A DNA stretch of 64,000 bases from Acinetobacter sp. 10FS3-1 (GTDB taxonomy: Bacteria; Pseudomonadota; Gammaproteobacteria; Pseudomonadales; Moraxellaceae): positions 2,232,001 through 2,296,000 of the forward strand of contig NZ_CP039143.1 of assembly GCF_013343215.1 (NCBI RefSeq). The letters are read 5' to 3'. Shown here piece after piece: positions 1 to 8,158 of this stretch (position 1 is its first letter; every line of letters starts with the position of its first letter). The position numbers and the translations under genes were made by a program. Under the pieces are notes generated by a model. It searched no databases, was not told the origin of the DNA, and saw only the letters and a program-made list of their open reading frames with translations.

Positions 1-1
1 G

Positions 2-490
2 TATCGCACCCAGACTTTAAATCAGATTGCACAGTCCTTATCAGTGATAGGTGGCATGCCATTTGTATTATTTTTATCCACACTATGGTGTATTTCTTTA
101 CTGTGGTATAAAAAATATGCAAGCGTAATTTTTATATGTATCGGAGTTATCGGAGGAATACTTCTAGCCTGGCTACTGAAATTCGTGATTGCCCGACCAC
201 GCCCCCCAGCATCCTTTCATCTGGTGGAAAGCTTTGGAAGCTCTTTTCCAAGTGCCCATAGTCTATATGCGGCCTGTCTGAGCTGTCTGGCAATTTACAT
301 ATATCGGCAACATTCCCGACATACCATTATCATAATGATTGCCGTAGGGTGGCTGCTGATTATGGGTATTTCAAGAGTTTACCTAGGTGTACATTTTCCT
401 TCAGATGTCATATCCGGCTGGAGTATAAGTTTTATTTGGATTTCGTTGTGGTATATGGTGTGGATCAGATATTGCACGATTCTAAAATAA
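2..490 (+). CDS. PAP2-family membrane phosphatase, 5' end outside window
   Basis: The reading frame is open from the first bases of the window, so the gene is truncated at its 5' end; the GTG at 44 is internal. It carries the three motifs of the type 2 phosphatidic acid phosphatase superfamily: KFVIARPRP (C1), SFPSAHS (C2) and SRVYLGVHFPSD (C3, with catalytic His and Asp). Hydrophobic segments separate the motifs, as expected of an inner-membrane enzyme with a periplasmic active site. Family members remove phosphate from undecaprenyl pyrophosphate, phosphatidic acid or phosphatidylglycerophosphate; the substrate cannot be told here. It ends 37 bp before adeI on the same strand. A PAP2 gene in this position is, from memory, a familiar neighbour of adeIJK in Acinetobacter. 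Confidence 0.9.
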   Translation, partial: YRTQTLNQIAQSLSVIGGMPFVLFLSTLWCISLLWYKKYASVIFICIGVIGGILLAWLLKFVIARPRPPASFHLVESFGSSFPSAHSLYAACLSCLAIYIYRQHSRHTIIIMIAVGWLLIMGISRVYLGVHFPSDVISGWSISFIWISLWYMVWIRYCTILK

Positions 491-527
491 AAAAATATTT
501 AGATAAAAATCTAATTGAGGTGGAATA

Positions 528-1784
528 ATGATGTCTGCAAAGCTTTGGGCTCCCGCCCTGACTGCTTGCGCATTAGCAACAAGTCTTGCACTTGTTGGTT
601 GTAGCAAAGATCCGAGTGAAGGCCAGCAAGCTGGTGCTCAACAACAAATGCCACCGGCTGAAGTCGGCGTGCTGGTTGCACAGCCCCAAAGCGTCGAGCA
701 ATCTGTAGAGCTCTCAGGTCGTACAACAGCATTTGAGATTTCAGAAGTGCGTCCACAAACCAGTGGCGTGATCCTTAAACGCTTATTCACTGAAGGTAGC
801 TACGTTCGTGAAGGTCAGGCCCTGTATGAAATCGACTCCAGTACCAACCGTACTGCGGTAGATAATGCACGTGCTGCGATTGCCCGCGCTGAAGCAAATC
901 TAGGCGTACTGCGCGTTAAAGAGAGCCGCTATCGTCAGCTGGTCGGCACTAATGCTATTTCCAAACAGGAATATGATGATATTGCAGCCCAGGTCAAACT
1001 CGCTGAAGCAGATTTGAACGCCAACCGTGCGACCTTGCGTAATGCTGAAATCAATTTAGGCTATTCAACTGTACGCGCACCAATTTCGGGCCAGACCAAC
1101 CGTTCATCCGTGACGGCAGGTGCCTTGGTCACTGCCAGTCAGGCTGAACCACTGGTCACGATCCAGCGTCTGGATCCCATCTATGTAGACATCAACCAGT
1201 CCAGTGCAGAACTGCTGCGTTTACGCCAGCAGCTGAGTCAAGGTAGCCTCAACAGCTCGAATAATACGAAAGTCAAGTTAAAACTTGAAGATGGCAGTAT
1301 CTATCCGGTTGAAGGCCGTCTGGCATTTTCGGATGCCAGCGTGAATCCTGACACAGGCACCGTTACGCTACGTGCAGTATTTCCAAACAAGAATCACTTG
1401 CTCCTTCCTGGTATGTTTGCTACAGCGCAAATTGTACAAGGTGAAGTACCGAATGCTTTCTTGATTCCACAAGCCGCATTGACCCGTACCCCAACTGGCC
1501 AAGCCATGGCGATGCTGGTTGGTGCCGATAACAAGGTGGTTGCTCGTCCGGTAGAAACAGCAGGGATTCAAGGCCAAAACTGGATTGTGACCAGTGGTTT
1601 GAACACTGGCGATAAAGTCATTGTAGATGGTATTGCCAAAGTTAAACCTGAACAACAGGTTGTGGTAAAACCGTATCAGCCAAAAGCTGCTGCTCCACAA
1701 GGCACTCAGGCCCCTACAGCTGAGGCGAAAAAGGCAGAAGATGGAAAAGAACCAGCTGAACAAAAACCTGCTGCAAATGCATAA
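528..1784 (+). CDS. adeI: AdeI-like RND efflux periplasmic adaptor lipoprotein
   Basis: This is a 418-residue membrane fusion protein of the AcrA/MexA type. It links the inner-membrane pump to the outer-membrane channel. The N-terminus has a signal sequence with lipobox LVGC, giving acylated Cys25. It is followed by barrel-sandwich/lipoyl, alpha-hairpin and beta-barrel regions; the motif GYSTVRAPISGQTNRS marks the second lipoyl half. The C-terminal tail of about 40 residues is rich in Ala, Lys, Glu and Pro and probably unstructured. ATG 528 is preceded by GAGG at 517-520; ATG 531 is the next codon and equally possible. It is the first gene of a three-gene operon, 13 bp before adeJ. In A. baumannii the operon is repressed by the unlinked TetR regulator AdeN; no such regulator lies here. 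Confidence 0.93.
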   Translation: MMSAKLWAPALTACALATSLALVGCSKDPSEGQQAGAQQQMPPAEVGVLVAQPQSVEQSVELSGRTTAFEISEVRPQTSGVILKRLFTEGSYVREGQALYEIDSSTNRTAVDNARAAIARAEANLGVLRVKESRYRQLVGTNAISKQEYDDIAAQVKLAEADLNANRATLRNAEINLGYSTVRAPISGQTNRSSVTAGALVTASQAEPLVTIQRLDPIYVDINQSSAELLRLRQQLSQGSLNSSNNTKVKLKLEDGSIYPVEGRLAFSDASVNPDTGTVTLRAVFPNKNHLLLPGMFATAQIVQGEVPNAFLIPQAALTRTPTGQAMAMLVGADNKVVARPVETAGIQGQNWIVTSGLNTGDKVIVDGIAKVKPEQQVVVKPYQPKAAAPQGTQAPTAEAKKAEDGKEPAEQKPAANA

Positions 1785-1797
1785 GGAGTACTAGTTC

Positions 1798-4700
1798 ATG
1801 GCTCAATTCTTTATTCATCGCCCCATTTTTGCCTGGGTGATTTCTTTGGTCATTATGTTAGCCGGTATTCTTACCCTAACCAATATGCCTATTGCCCAGT
1901 ATCCGACCATTGCTCCCCCCACCGTAACAATTGCTGCAACTTATCCAGGTGCATCTGCAGAAACTGTTGAAAATACAGTGACCCAGATCATTGAACAGCA
2001 AATGAATGGTCTGGATGGCCTGCGCTATATTTCTTCAAACAGTGCGGGTAATGGCCAGTCCTCAATTACATTGAACTTTGAACAAGGTATCGATGCAGAC
2101 ATCGCACAGGTTCAGGTACAAAACAAATTACAATCAGCCACTGCGCTTTTACCTGAAGACGTACAGCGTCAAGGGGTCAAAGTAACCAAGTCTGGCGCAA
2201 GCTTCCTGCAAGTTATTGCCTTCTATTCACCAGACAGCAGCATGTCAGCCGATGATATTAAAGACTATGTCAACTCGAACATCGCTGAACCTTTAAGCCG
2301 CGTTGCAGGTGTGGGTGAAGTACAGGTATTTGGTGGTTCATATGCCATGCGTATCTGGATGGATCCATCGAAAATGGCAAGTTTGCAAGTCACGCCAAGT
2401 GATATCGCAGCAGCACTTAGAACACAAAACTCCCAGGTCGCAGTGGGTCAGCTCGGTGGTGCTCCTTCTATTGAAGGTCAAGTACTGAACGCCACAGTAA
2501 ATGCACAGAGTCTGTTACAGACACCGGAAGAGTTTAAAAACATCTTTCTGAAAAATGCGCCTAACGGTGCACAAGTCCGCCTGGGTGATGTGGCTCGGGT
2601 AGAATTAGGTGCAGACAACTATCAGTTCTTGTCTAAATTTAATGGTAAACCAGCAGGTGGTGTGGCCATTAAGCTGGCAACCGGTGCAAATGCGCTGGAT
2701 ACCGCCACTGCTGTTGAAGACCTGTTGACTGACCTGCGTAAAAACTACCCGGCAGGCATGGAAGACAAGCTTGCGTTTGATACTACGCCATTTATTGAGC
2801 TTTCAATTAAGAGTGTGGTGAAAACCTTAATTGAAGCGATCATTCTCGTCTTCCTGGTAATGTTCCTGTTCTTACAGAACTGGCGTGCAACGATTATTCC
2901 CACCATGGCTGTGCCTGTCGTGGTCTTGGGTACATTTGCAGTTATTAATGTCTTTGGTTTCTCAATTAACACCTTGACCATGTTTGCCATGGTTCTGGCC
3001 ATTGGTCTATTGGTGGATGACGCGATTGTCGTGGTGGAAAACGTGGAACGGGTCATGGTCGAAGAGCACCTCGATCCAGTCACGGCGACAGAGAAATCCA
3101 TGCAGCAGATTTCTGGTGCCTTAGTCGGTATTACTTCGGTATTGACCGCGGTATTCGTACCGATGGCCTTTATGAGTGGTACGACGGGGGTGATTTATCG
3201 CCAGTTCTCGCTCACGCTGGTGACCGCGATGATTTTATCGCTGGTGGTGGCCTTAACCTTTACCCCTGCACTTTGTGCAACCATGTTAAAACAACACGAT
3301 CCGAACAAGCCGGAAAGCAATAATATTTTCGCGCGTTTCTTCCGTTGGTTTAACAAAAGTTTTGACAGCCTCTCGGTGAAATACCAGCGCGGTGTTGACC
3401 GCATGACACATGCGAAACTTTTCTCAGGCGTATTTTACGGTGCCGTGATTGCTGTTTTAGCTTATCTGTTCGTTCAACTCCCTTCTTCATTCTTGCCAGA
3501 TGAAGACCAAGGGGTGGTGATGACCTTAGTGCAATTACCACCAAATGCGACCCTTGAGCGTACTGAAAACACCATCAATACGATGACCCAGTATTTCCTT
3601 GAGCAAGAAAAAGACAATGTTGATTCTGTATTCAGTGTAGCTGGGTTCTCATTTACCGGGGTGGGCCAAAACGCTGGTCTCGCCTTCATTCAGTTAAAAG
3701 ACTGGAAAGACCGTACCACAGCCGAATCACAGGTGGGGGCAATCATCAAACGTGGTATGGCTTTAAACATGATTGTAAAAGATGCCTCTTACATCATGCC
3801 TTTACAGCTTCCTGCGATGCCTGAATTAGGCGTAAGTGCGGGCTTCGACTTACAGTTAAAAGCGGCTGCTGGTCAAAGTCACGATCAACTGCTGGCGGCG
3901 CGTAATACCATTTTAGGTCTGGCCGCACAAGATCCACGCTTAATGGGTGTACGTCCAAATGGCCAAGAGGATAACCCTCAATACACCATTACTGTGGATC
4001 AGGCGCAAGCCGGTGCCATGGGTGTCAGCATTGCTGAGATCAATAGCACCATGGGTATGGCCTGGGGCGGCTCATATATTAATGACTTCATTGACCGCGG
4101 TCGTGTCAAGAAAGTCTATGTTCAGGGTGAGGCCAACTCACGCATGATGCCGGAAGACCTGAACAAATGGTATGTGCGCAATAACAAAGGTGAAATGGTG
4201 CCATTCTCGGCATTCGCAACAGGTGAATGGACGTACGGTTCGCCGCGTCTAGAGCGCTATAATGGCGTATCTGCGATGAATATTCAGGGTACACCTGCAC
4301 CGGGTGTCAGCTCGGGTGATGCCATGCTGGCCATGGAAGAAATTATTGCCAAGCTTCCTGAAAAGGGCTTACAAGGTTTCGACTATGAATGGTCTGGTTT
4401 ATCTTTAGAAGAACGTGATGCAGGTTCGCAAACCCCATTCCTGCTGGCTCTGTCTTTACTGATTGTATTCCTTTGTCTGGCAGCGTTATATGAAAGCTGG
4501 TCGATTCCATTCTCGGTGCTTCTGGTGGTCCCGTTGGGTATCGTTGGTGCGGTTGGAATGACCTTCTTGGGAATGATTATTTTCAAAGATCCGAACCTTT
4601 CAAATAACATTTACTTCCAGGTTGCACTGATTGCCGTCATTGGTCTGTCTGCAAAAAATGCGATCTTGATTGTAGAGTTTGCCAAAGAATTGCAGGAACA

Positions 4701-4974
4701 AGGTGAAGAGCTGTTTGAAGCCACTCTGCATGCTGCAAAAATGCGTTTACGTCCAATTATTATGACCACACTGGCCTTCGGTTTTGGTGTACTGCCATTA
4801 GCACTTTCTACAGGTGCCGGTGCCGGTAGCCAGCACTCGGTCGGTTATGGTGTCCTGGGCGGTGTGATCAGCTCAACCCTTTTAGGGATCTTCTTTATTC
4901 CTGTATTCTACGTGTGGATTCGAAGCATCTTTAAATACAAACCAAAACAACAAAATCAGGAGTACAAGTCGTAA
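1798..4974 (+). CDS. adeJ: AdeJ-like RND multidrug efflux permease (HAE-1 family)
   Basis: This 1058-residue inner-membrane proton/drug antiporter belongs to the AcrB/MexB family and has normal family length. It begins MAQFFIHRPIFAWVI, the classic HAE-1 N-terminus forming TM1. Two large periplasmic loops follow TM1 and TM7, giving 12 membrane helices. The proton-relay pair in GLLVDDAIVVVENVERV falls on Asp407 and Asp408, matching AcrB numbering; the partner Lys lies in GLSAKNAILIVEFAKE of TM10. It sits between adeI and adeK, overlapping adeK by one base (TAATG), which points to translational coupling. By homology it exports beta-lactams, tetracyclines, fluoroquinolones, chloramphenicol and detergents; specificity cannot be read from sequence alone. 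Confidence 0.95.
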   Translation: MAQFFIHRPIFAWVISLVIMLAGILTLTNMPIAQYPTIAPPTVTIAATYPGASAETVENTVTQIIEQQMNGLDGLRYISSNSAGNGQSSITLNFEQGIDADIAQVQVQNKLQSATALLPEDVQRQGVKVTKSGASFLQVIAFYSPDSSMSADDIKDYVNSNIAEPLSRVAGVGEVQVFGGSYAMRIWMDPSKMASLQVTPSDIAAALRTQNSQVAVGQLGGAPSIEGQVLNATVNAQSLLQTPEEFKNIFLKNAPNGAQVRLGDVARVELGADNYQFLSKFNGKPAGGVAIKLATGANALDTATAVEDLLTDLRKNYPAGMEDKLAFDTTPFIELSIKSVVKTLIEAIILVFLVMFLFLQNWRATIIPTMAVPVVVLGTFAVINVFGFSINTLTMFAMVLAIGLLVDDAIVVVENVERVMVEEHLDPVTATEKSMQQISGALVGITSVLTAVFVPMAFMSGTTGVIYRQFSLTLVTAMILSLVVALTFTPALCATMLKQHDPNKPESNNIFARFFRWFNKSFDSLSVKYQRGVDRMTHAKLFSGVFYGAVIAVLAYLFVQLPSSFLPDEDQGVVMTLVQLPPNATLERTENTINTMTQYFLEQEKDNVDSVFSVAGFSFTGVGQNAGLAFIQLKDWKDRTTAESQVGAIIKRGMALNMIVKDASYIMPLQLPAMPELGVSAGFDLQLKAAAGQSHDQLLAARNTILGLAAQDPRLMGVRPNGQEDNPQYTITVDQAQAGAMGVSIAEINSTMGMAWGGSYINDFIDRGRVKKVYVQGEANSRMMPEDLNKWYVRNNKGEMVPFSAFATGEWTYGSPRLERYNGVSAMNIQGTPAPGVSSGDAMLAMEEIIAKLPEKGLQGFDYEWSGLSLEERDAGSQTPFLLALSLLIVFLCLAALYESWSIPFSVLLVVPLGIVGAVGMTFLGMIIFKDPNLSNNIYFQVALIAVIGLSAKNAILIVEFAKELQEQGEELFEATLHAAKMRLRPIIMTTLAFGFGVLPLALSTGAGAGSQHSVGYGVLGGVISSTLLGIFFIPVFYVWIRSIFKYKPKQQNQEYKS

Positions 4975-6440
4975 TGCAAAATCTATGGTCTATTACAGGT
5001 CGTAGCATTGCGGTATCTGCCCTTGCGCTTGCTTTGACCGCGTGTCAAAGCATGCGTGGCCCAGAGCCGGTTGCACAGGCAAATATCCCAAGTAGCTATA
5101 CCAATGCGTCTGGTACTTCTGTGGCAGAACAGGGTTATAAGGATTTTTTTGCAGATCAGCGCCTGTTACAGGTACTTGATCTGGCACTGGCCAATAACCG
5201 TGATCTGCGTACGGCAACCTTGAACATCCAGCGCGCCCAGCAGCAATACCAGATTACTGAAAATAACCAGTTACCGACTATTGGTGCCAGTGGCAGTGTG
5301 CTGCGCCAGGACACCCTGAATAACAATGCACAAGGTCGCGGTCCGAGTACCACTTATAATGTCGGTCTGGGTGTGACTGCGTATGAACTGGATTTCTGGG
5401 GCCGTGTGCGCAGCCTGCGTGACAATGCACTGGATACTTTCCTTGCCACCCAAAGTGCACGTGATGCTACACAAATTGCCCTGATTGGTCAGGTGGCACA
5501 GGCCTGGCTCAGCTATTCCTTTGCCAATGCCAATCTGGCACTGGCTGAACAGACGCTGAAAGCCCAGCTAGAATCATTTAACCTGAACAAGAAACGTTTT
5601 GATGTTGGCATCGACAGCGAACTACCAGTGCGTCAGGCACAGATTTCGGTTGAAACAGCACGTAATGACGTGGCCAATTACCGCACTCAGGTGGCACAGG
5701 CTACAAACCTGTTAAACCTGCTGGTCGGTCAGCCTGTACCGGCGAACCTGTTACCGGCTAAACACATCACACGTATCACTTCCAATACGGCTATCGGTGC
5801 AGGCCTGCCAAGTGATCTGCTCATTAACCGTCCAGATGTGCGCTCGGCAGAATACCGTCTGTCTGCGGCAGGTGCCAATATTGGCGCAGCACGTGCACGT
5901 TTGTTCCCTACCATCAGTCTGACCGGCTCAGCAGGTTATGCATCGGCTGATCTGGGTGATCTGTTCAAGTCTGGCAGTTTTGTCTGGGCAATAGGTCCAA
6001 GCTTGGATATTCCAATCTTTGACTGGGGCACACGTCAGGCAAACATCAAGATTTCTGAAACGGATCAGCAGATTGCACTGGCTGATTACGAAAAGTCGAT
6101 CCAGACTGCCTTCCGTGAAGTGAACGATGCACTTGCTGTACGTCAGAATATTGGTGACCGAATTGCGGCTCAGCGCCGTCTGGTTGAAGCCACCAATACC
6201 ACTTACCGCTTGTCTGAAGCCCGTTTCCGTGCCGGAATTGACAACTATCTGACTGTACTGGATGCACAGCGTGCCTCTTATGCAGCAGAGCAAGGCCTAT
6301 TGCTGCTTGAACAAGCCAACCTGAACAATCAGGTAGAGCTGTACAAGAGTTTAGGTGGCGGCCTTAAAGCCAATACCGCTGATGCCACATTACAACAGCC
6401 ATCAACTGCTGAACGTAAAGCGGCAAACAGTGATCAGTAA
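4974..6440 (+). CDS. adeK: AdeK-like outer-membrane efflux channel lipoprotein
   Basis: This 488-residue outer membrane factor of the TolC/OprM class forms the exit duct for AdeIJ. The N-terminal signal ends in lipobox ALTAC, giving lipid-modified Cys24. Two repeats typical of the OEP family are visible, with signatures GYKDFFADQRLLQVLDLAL and RNDVANYRTQVAQATNLLN in the first half and FREVNDALAVRQNIGDRIA in the second. ATG overlaps the adeJ stop by one base. The last 30 residues are polar and probably disordered in the periplasm. A strong intrinsic terminator follows 17 bp after the stop, so the operon ends here. AdeK-type channels may also serve other pumps, which matters because the second RND pair in this window has no channel gene. 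Confidence 0.94.
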   Translation: MQNLWSITGRSIAVSALALALTACQSMRGPEPVAQANIPSSYTNASGTSVAEQGYKDFFADQRLLQVLDLALANNRDLRTATLNIQRAQQQYQITENNQLPTIGASGSVLRQDTLNNNAQGRGPSTTYNVGLGVTAYELDFWGRVRSLRDNALDTFLATQSARDATQIALIGQVAQAWLSYSFANANLALAEQTLKAQLESFNLNKKRFDVGIDSELPVRQAQISVETARNDVANYRTQVAQATNLLNLLVGQPVPANLLPAKHITRITSNTAIGAGLPSDLLINRPDVRSAEYRLSAAGANIGAARARLFPTISLTGSAGYASADLGDLFKSGSFVWAIGPSLDIPIFDWGTRQANIKISETDQQIALADYEKSIQTAFREVNDALAVRQNIGDRIAAQRRLVEATNTTYRLSEARFRAGIDNYLTVLDAQRASYAAEQGLLLLEQANLNNQVELYKSLGGGLKANTADATLQQPSTAERKAANSDQ

Positions 6441-6456
6441 ATTTTAAAGTTATAAT

Positions 6457-6487
6457 AAAAAAGCCTGCGCAATGCAGGCTTTTTTAT
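6457..6487 (+). terminator. Intrinsic terminator of adeIJK
   Basis: A 7-bp stem (AGCCTGC 6462-6468 with GCAGGCT 6474-6480), a 5-base loop and a T-run follow the adeK stop. An A-run precedes the stem, so it could also work on the other strand. Confidence 0.9.
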
Positions 6488-6550
6488 TGCTTTTTGACCC
6501 TCAATTTCCTATCTTCACAGCCATCCTATTTTCATTTGAATATCACAAAA

Positions 6551-6907
6551 ATGCTGCTCAGTAATTTAGAAACCGTTCCCGGCCATACCATTAACCGTCA
6601 AATTGATGTGGTGTATGGCAGCACGGTACGAAGTAAACATGTGGGACGTGACCTGCTGGCGGGTCTGAAAAATATTGTCGGTGGTGAACTCACAGCCTAT
6701 ACCGAACTGCTGGAAGAGTCCCGTCAGGAAGCCATGAACCGTATGATTGAAAAGGCTCGCGCACTGGGTGCGAATGCGATTGTAGGTATCCGCTTCTCGA
6801 CTTCAAATATTGCCCAGGGTGCATCGGAACTGTTTGTATATGGTACCGCCGTGGTCGTCGAACCCCATACCACCAAACTTCCTGACCCCTTCCCTCCGGC
6901 AGCTTAA
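6551..6907 (+). CDS. YbjQ/UPF0145 family protein (soluble copy)
   Basis: This 118-residue protein of the YbjQ family (DUF74, also called heavy-metal-binding domain) is cytosolic, with no signal or membrane segment. The family core is clear: GHTINRQIDVVYGSTV at the start, then KNIVGGELTAYTELL, the helix REA..RMIEKARALGANAIVGIRF, and YGTAVVVEP at the end. Members form pentameric rings; the biochemical role is not established and metal binding is only a name-level inference. ATG 6551 fits family length (about 107 residues); a TTG at 6494 would add 19 residues that look non-coding. The ribosome site is weak. It is 3 bp ahead of a membrane-anchored paralogue, suggesting one transcript. Confidence 0.8.
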   Translation: MLLSNLETVPGHTINRQIDVVYGSTVRSKHVGRDLLAGLKNIVGGELTAYTELLEESRQEAMNRMIEKARALGANAIVGIRFSTSNIAQGASELFVYGTAVVVEPHTTKLPDPFPPAA

Positions 6908-6910
6908 ATC

Positions 6911-7357
6911 ATGGACGGTTTAATTCTTCAGATCACCATTTTTGTGATTCTGTTCAGTGTGGGGTTTGGCTTTGGCCGCTACGATGAGCGTAAACATCTG
7001 CAATATCTGGCAGAACAGGAACAGCGCCTGGCTTATATTGCGGTCAATAACAGCCGCTTTATCCTTTCAAATTTTCCAGGTCAAATGATCAGCAGCAATG
7101 TGGTGATTTCCCATGACTATTTTAAATATGCCATTGCCAATATTCAGAATTTCTTGGGGGGACGTTTGACCAGTTATGAAAGCGTGGTTGAACGGGCTCG
7201 ACGTGAGGCAATCGTGCGCTTAAAACTTGAGGCTGAGAAAATGGGTGCACAGCAGATTATGGGGATTCGGCTAAGTACCACCGAACTCGGCATGCAGGGC
7301 GGCATGGTCGAAGTCTTTGCTTATGGCACCGCGATTCAGGTACCAGCTACCCCCTAA
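6911..7357 (+). CDS. YbjQ-fold protein with N-terminal membrane anchor
   Basis: This 148-residue paralogue of the preceding gene carries an extra hydrophobic N-terminus. Residues 4-22 form one membrane helix, followed by the charged stretch GRYDERKHLQYLAEQEQR. The YbjQ core follows with FLGGRLTSYESVVERARREA and MGIRLSTTELGMQGG, ending in YGTAIQVP. Side by side, the two proteins share the pattern GG-x-LT-x-Y-x-x-x-x-E-x-x-R-x-EA, so the pair looks like an old tandem duplication in which one copy gained an anchor. This would place one YbjQ ring at the membrane next to a soluble one; mixed rings are a speculation. The function is unknown. Confidence 0.78.
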   Translation: MDGLILQITIFVILFSVGFGFGRYDERKHLQYLAEQEQRLAYIAVNNSRFILSNFPGQMISSNVVISHDYFKYAIANIQNFLGGRLTSYESVVERARREAIVRLKLEAEKMGAQQIMGIRLSTTELGMQGGMVEVFAYGTAIQVPATP

Positions 7358-7750
7358 GGTCTGTCTATCCACAAGCTCCTATGCAGATGATCAATTGTAT
7401 GCTGCGCGATCCGGGCGGGAAAATCGCGAAATACCCACATGACTTTACTGCCTGCTAAAGTAAAATAACGCAGCTTGCTCTGTTGTTCTCATGCCATTTG
7501 CCCGCTGGTGTCCTGCACACTTACTTAAGTAATCTGCTTCCAAGACCTGGGCTGCCATTTCTATTTTCCGGATGGATTGAGCTCACCGGTTGCATATACA
7601 GCGCACCTGGATAACGTGAATTTGCAGGTGAGACGATAAGGGGCTGTTGATATTTCGTCTATGTTTGCCATGTGAGAGATATCTCGCAAGAGTTTTAGCG
7701 GATATAAGCCATCAGACAGCCCAATGAGCCATTCTAAATAAATGACTCAT
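7354..7750 (-). pseudogene. Probable decayed protein-coding gene, unidentified
   Basis: No intact ORF exists here, yet minus-strand frames read like protein in pieces. From about 7750 down to 7580 an open frame contains WLIGLSDGLYPLKLLRDIS and IDEISTAPYRLTCKFTLS, then VYATGELNPSGK before a stop. A second frame continues with MAAQVLEADYLSKCAGHQRA (about 7553-7494). A third gives KLRYFTLAGSKVMWVF and RDFPARIAQHTIDHL and stops at 7354-7356, against the convergent upstream gene. Base composition is richer in G+C than the AT-rich spacer to its right, consistent with former coding sequence. I do not recognise the family. An alternative reading is structured RNA, since GCTGCG 7401-7406 can pair with CGCAGC 7469-7474 around two smaller hairpins. 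Confidence 0.42.
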
Positions 7751-8158
7751 CACGAGATTGAGATAACAGCAAAAATATACTCGTCCTCTTGCCCTTTAAA
7801 CAAAGCAATACTTTGTGCTTGCTCATGCAGCCAAAGCTTTCTCAAGCTTCATTATAAAACTTGTCAAAAGCCTCTATTTCCTTCATTTCATGCCTTATTT
7901 GTTCAGCCTTTTTCTTTTCATTGAAATATTTCAATCTTTTTTTCTGTTTCTTAAGGCTATTTTTAGCTAGAGACCGCTGAGGGATTCAAGAAAAAGTACC
8001 CAAATTTCAGTCTAGACATTTATATATTCCAAATAATTGAATAAAAATGAAATCTGATAACTTTTAGTTAAAATCAAACAAAGAAAGTTTGATTATTCAA
8101 TTAAAAAAGCATTCTTTAAAATCAATCATCTAGGATTATTTATTAGCGGAACTCAAGT
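7751..8158. other. AT-rich intergenic stretch, no gene seen
   Basis: About 400 bases between the relic gene and the MFS gene are AT-rich and poly-T rich. The short plus-strand frame at 7742-7924 has low complexity and no ribosome site. The last 120 bases probably hold the promoter of the following transporter, but no clear -35/-10 pair can be defended. Confidence 0.6.

Noticed and set aside
500..513. Small inverted repeat TAGAT-AAAA-ATCTA before adeI as a regulator site
   Set aside because: Only five base pairs per arm in AT-rich sequence; too weak to call an operator, and the known repressor gene is not nearby.
7742..7924. Plus-strand ORF of 60 codons before the MHS transporter
   Set aside because: Composition follows the AT-rich, T-run-rich spacer; no ribosome site, domain or signal is seen.
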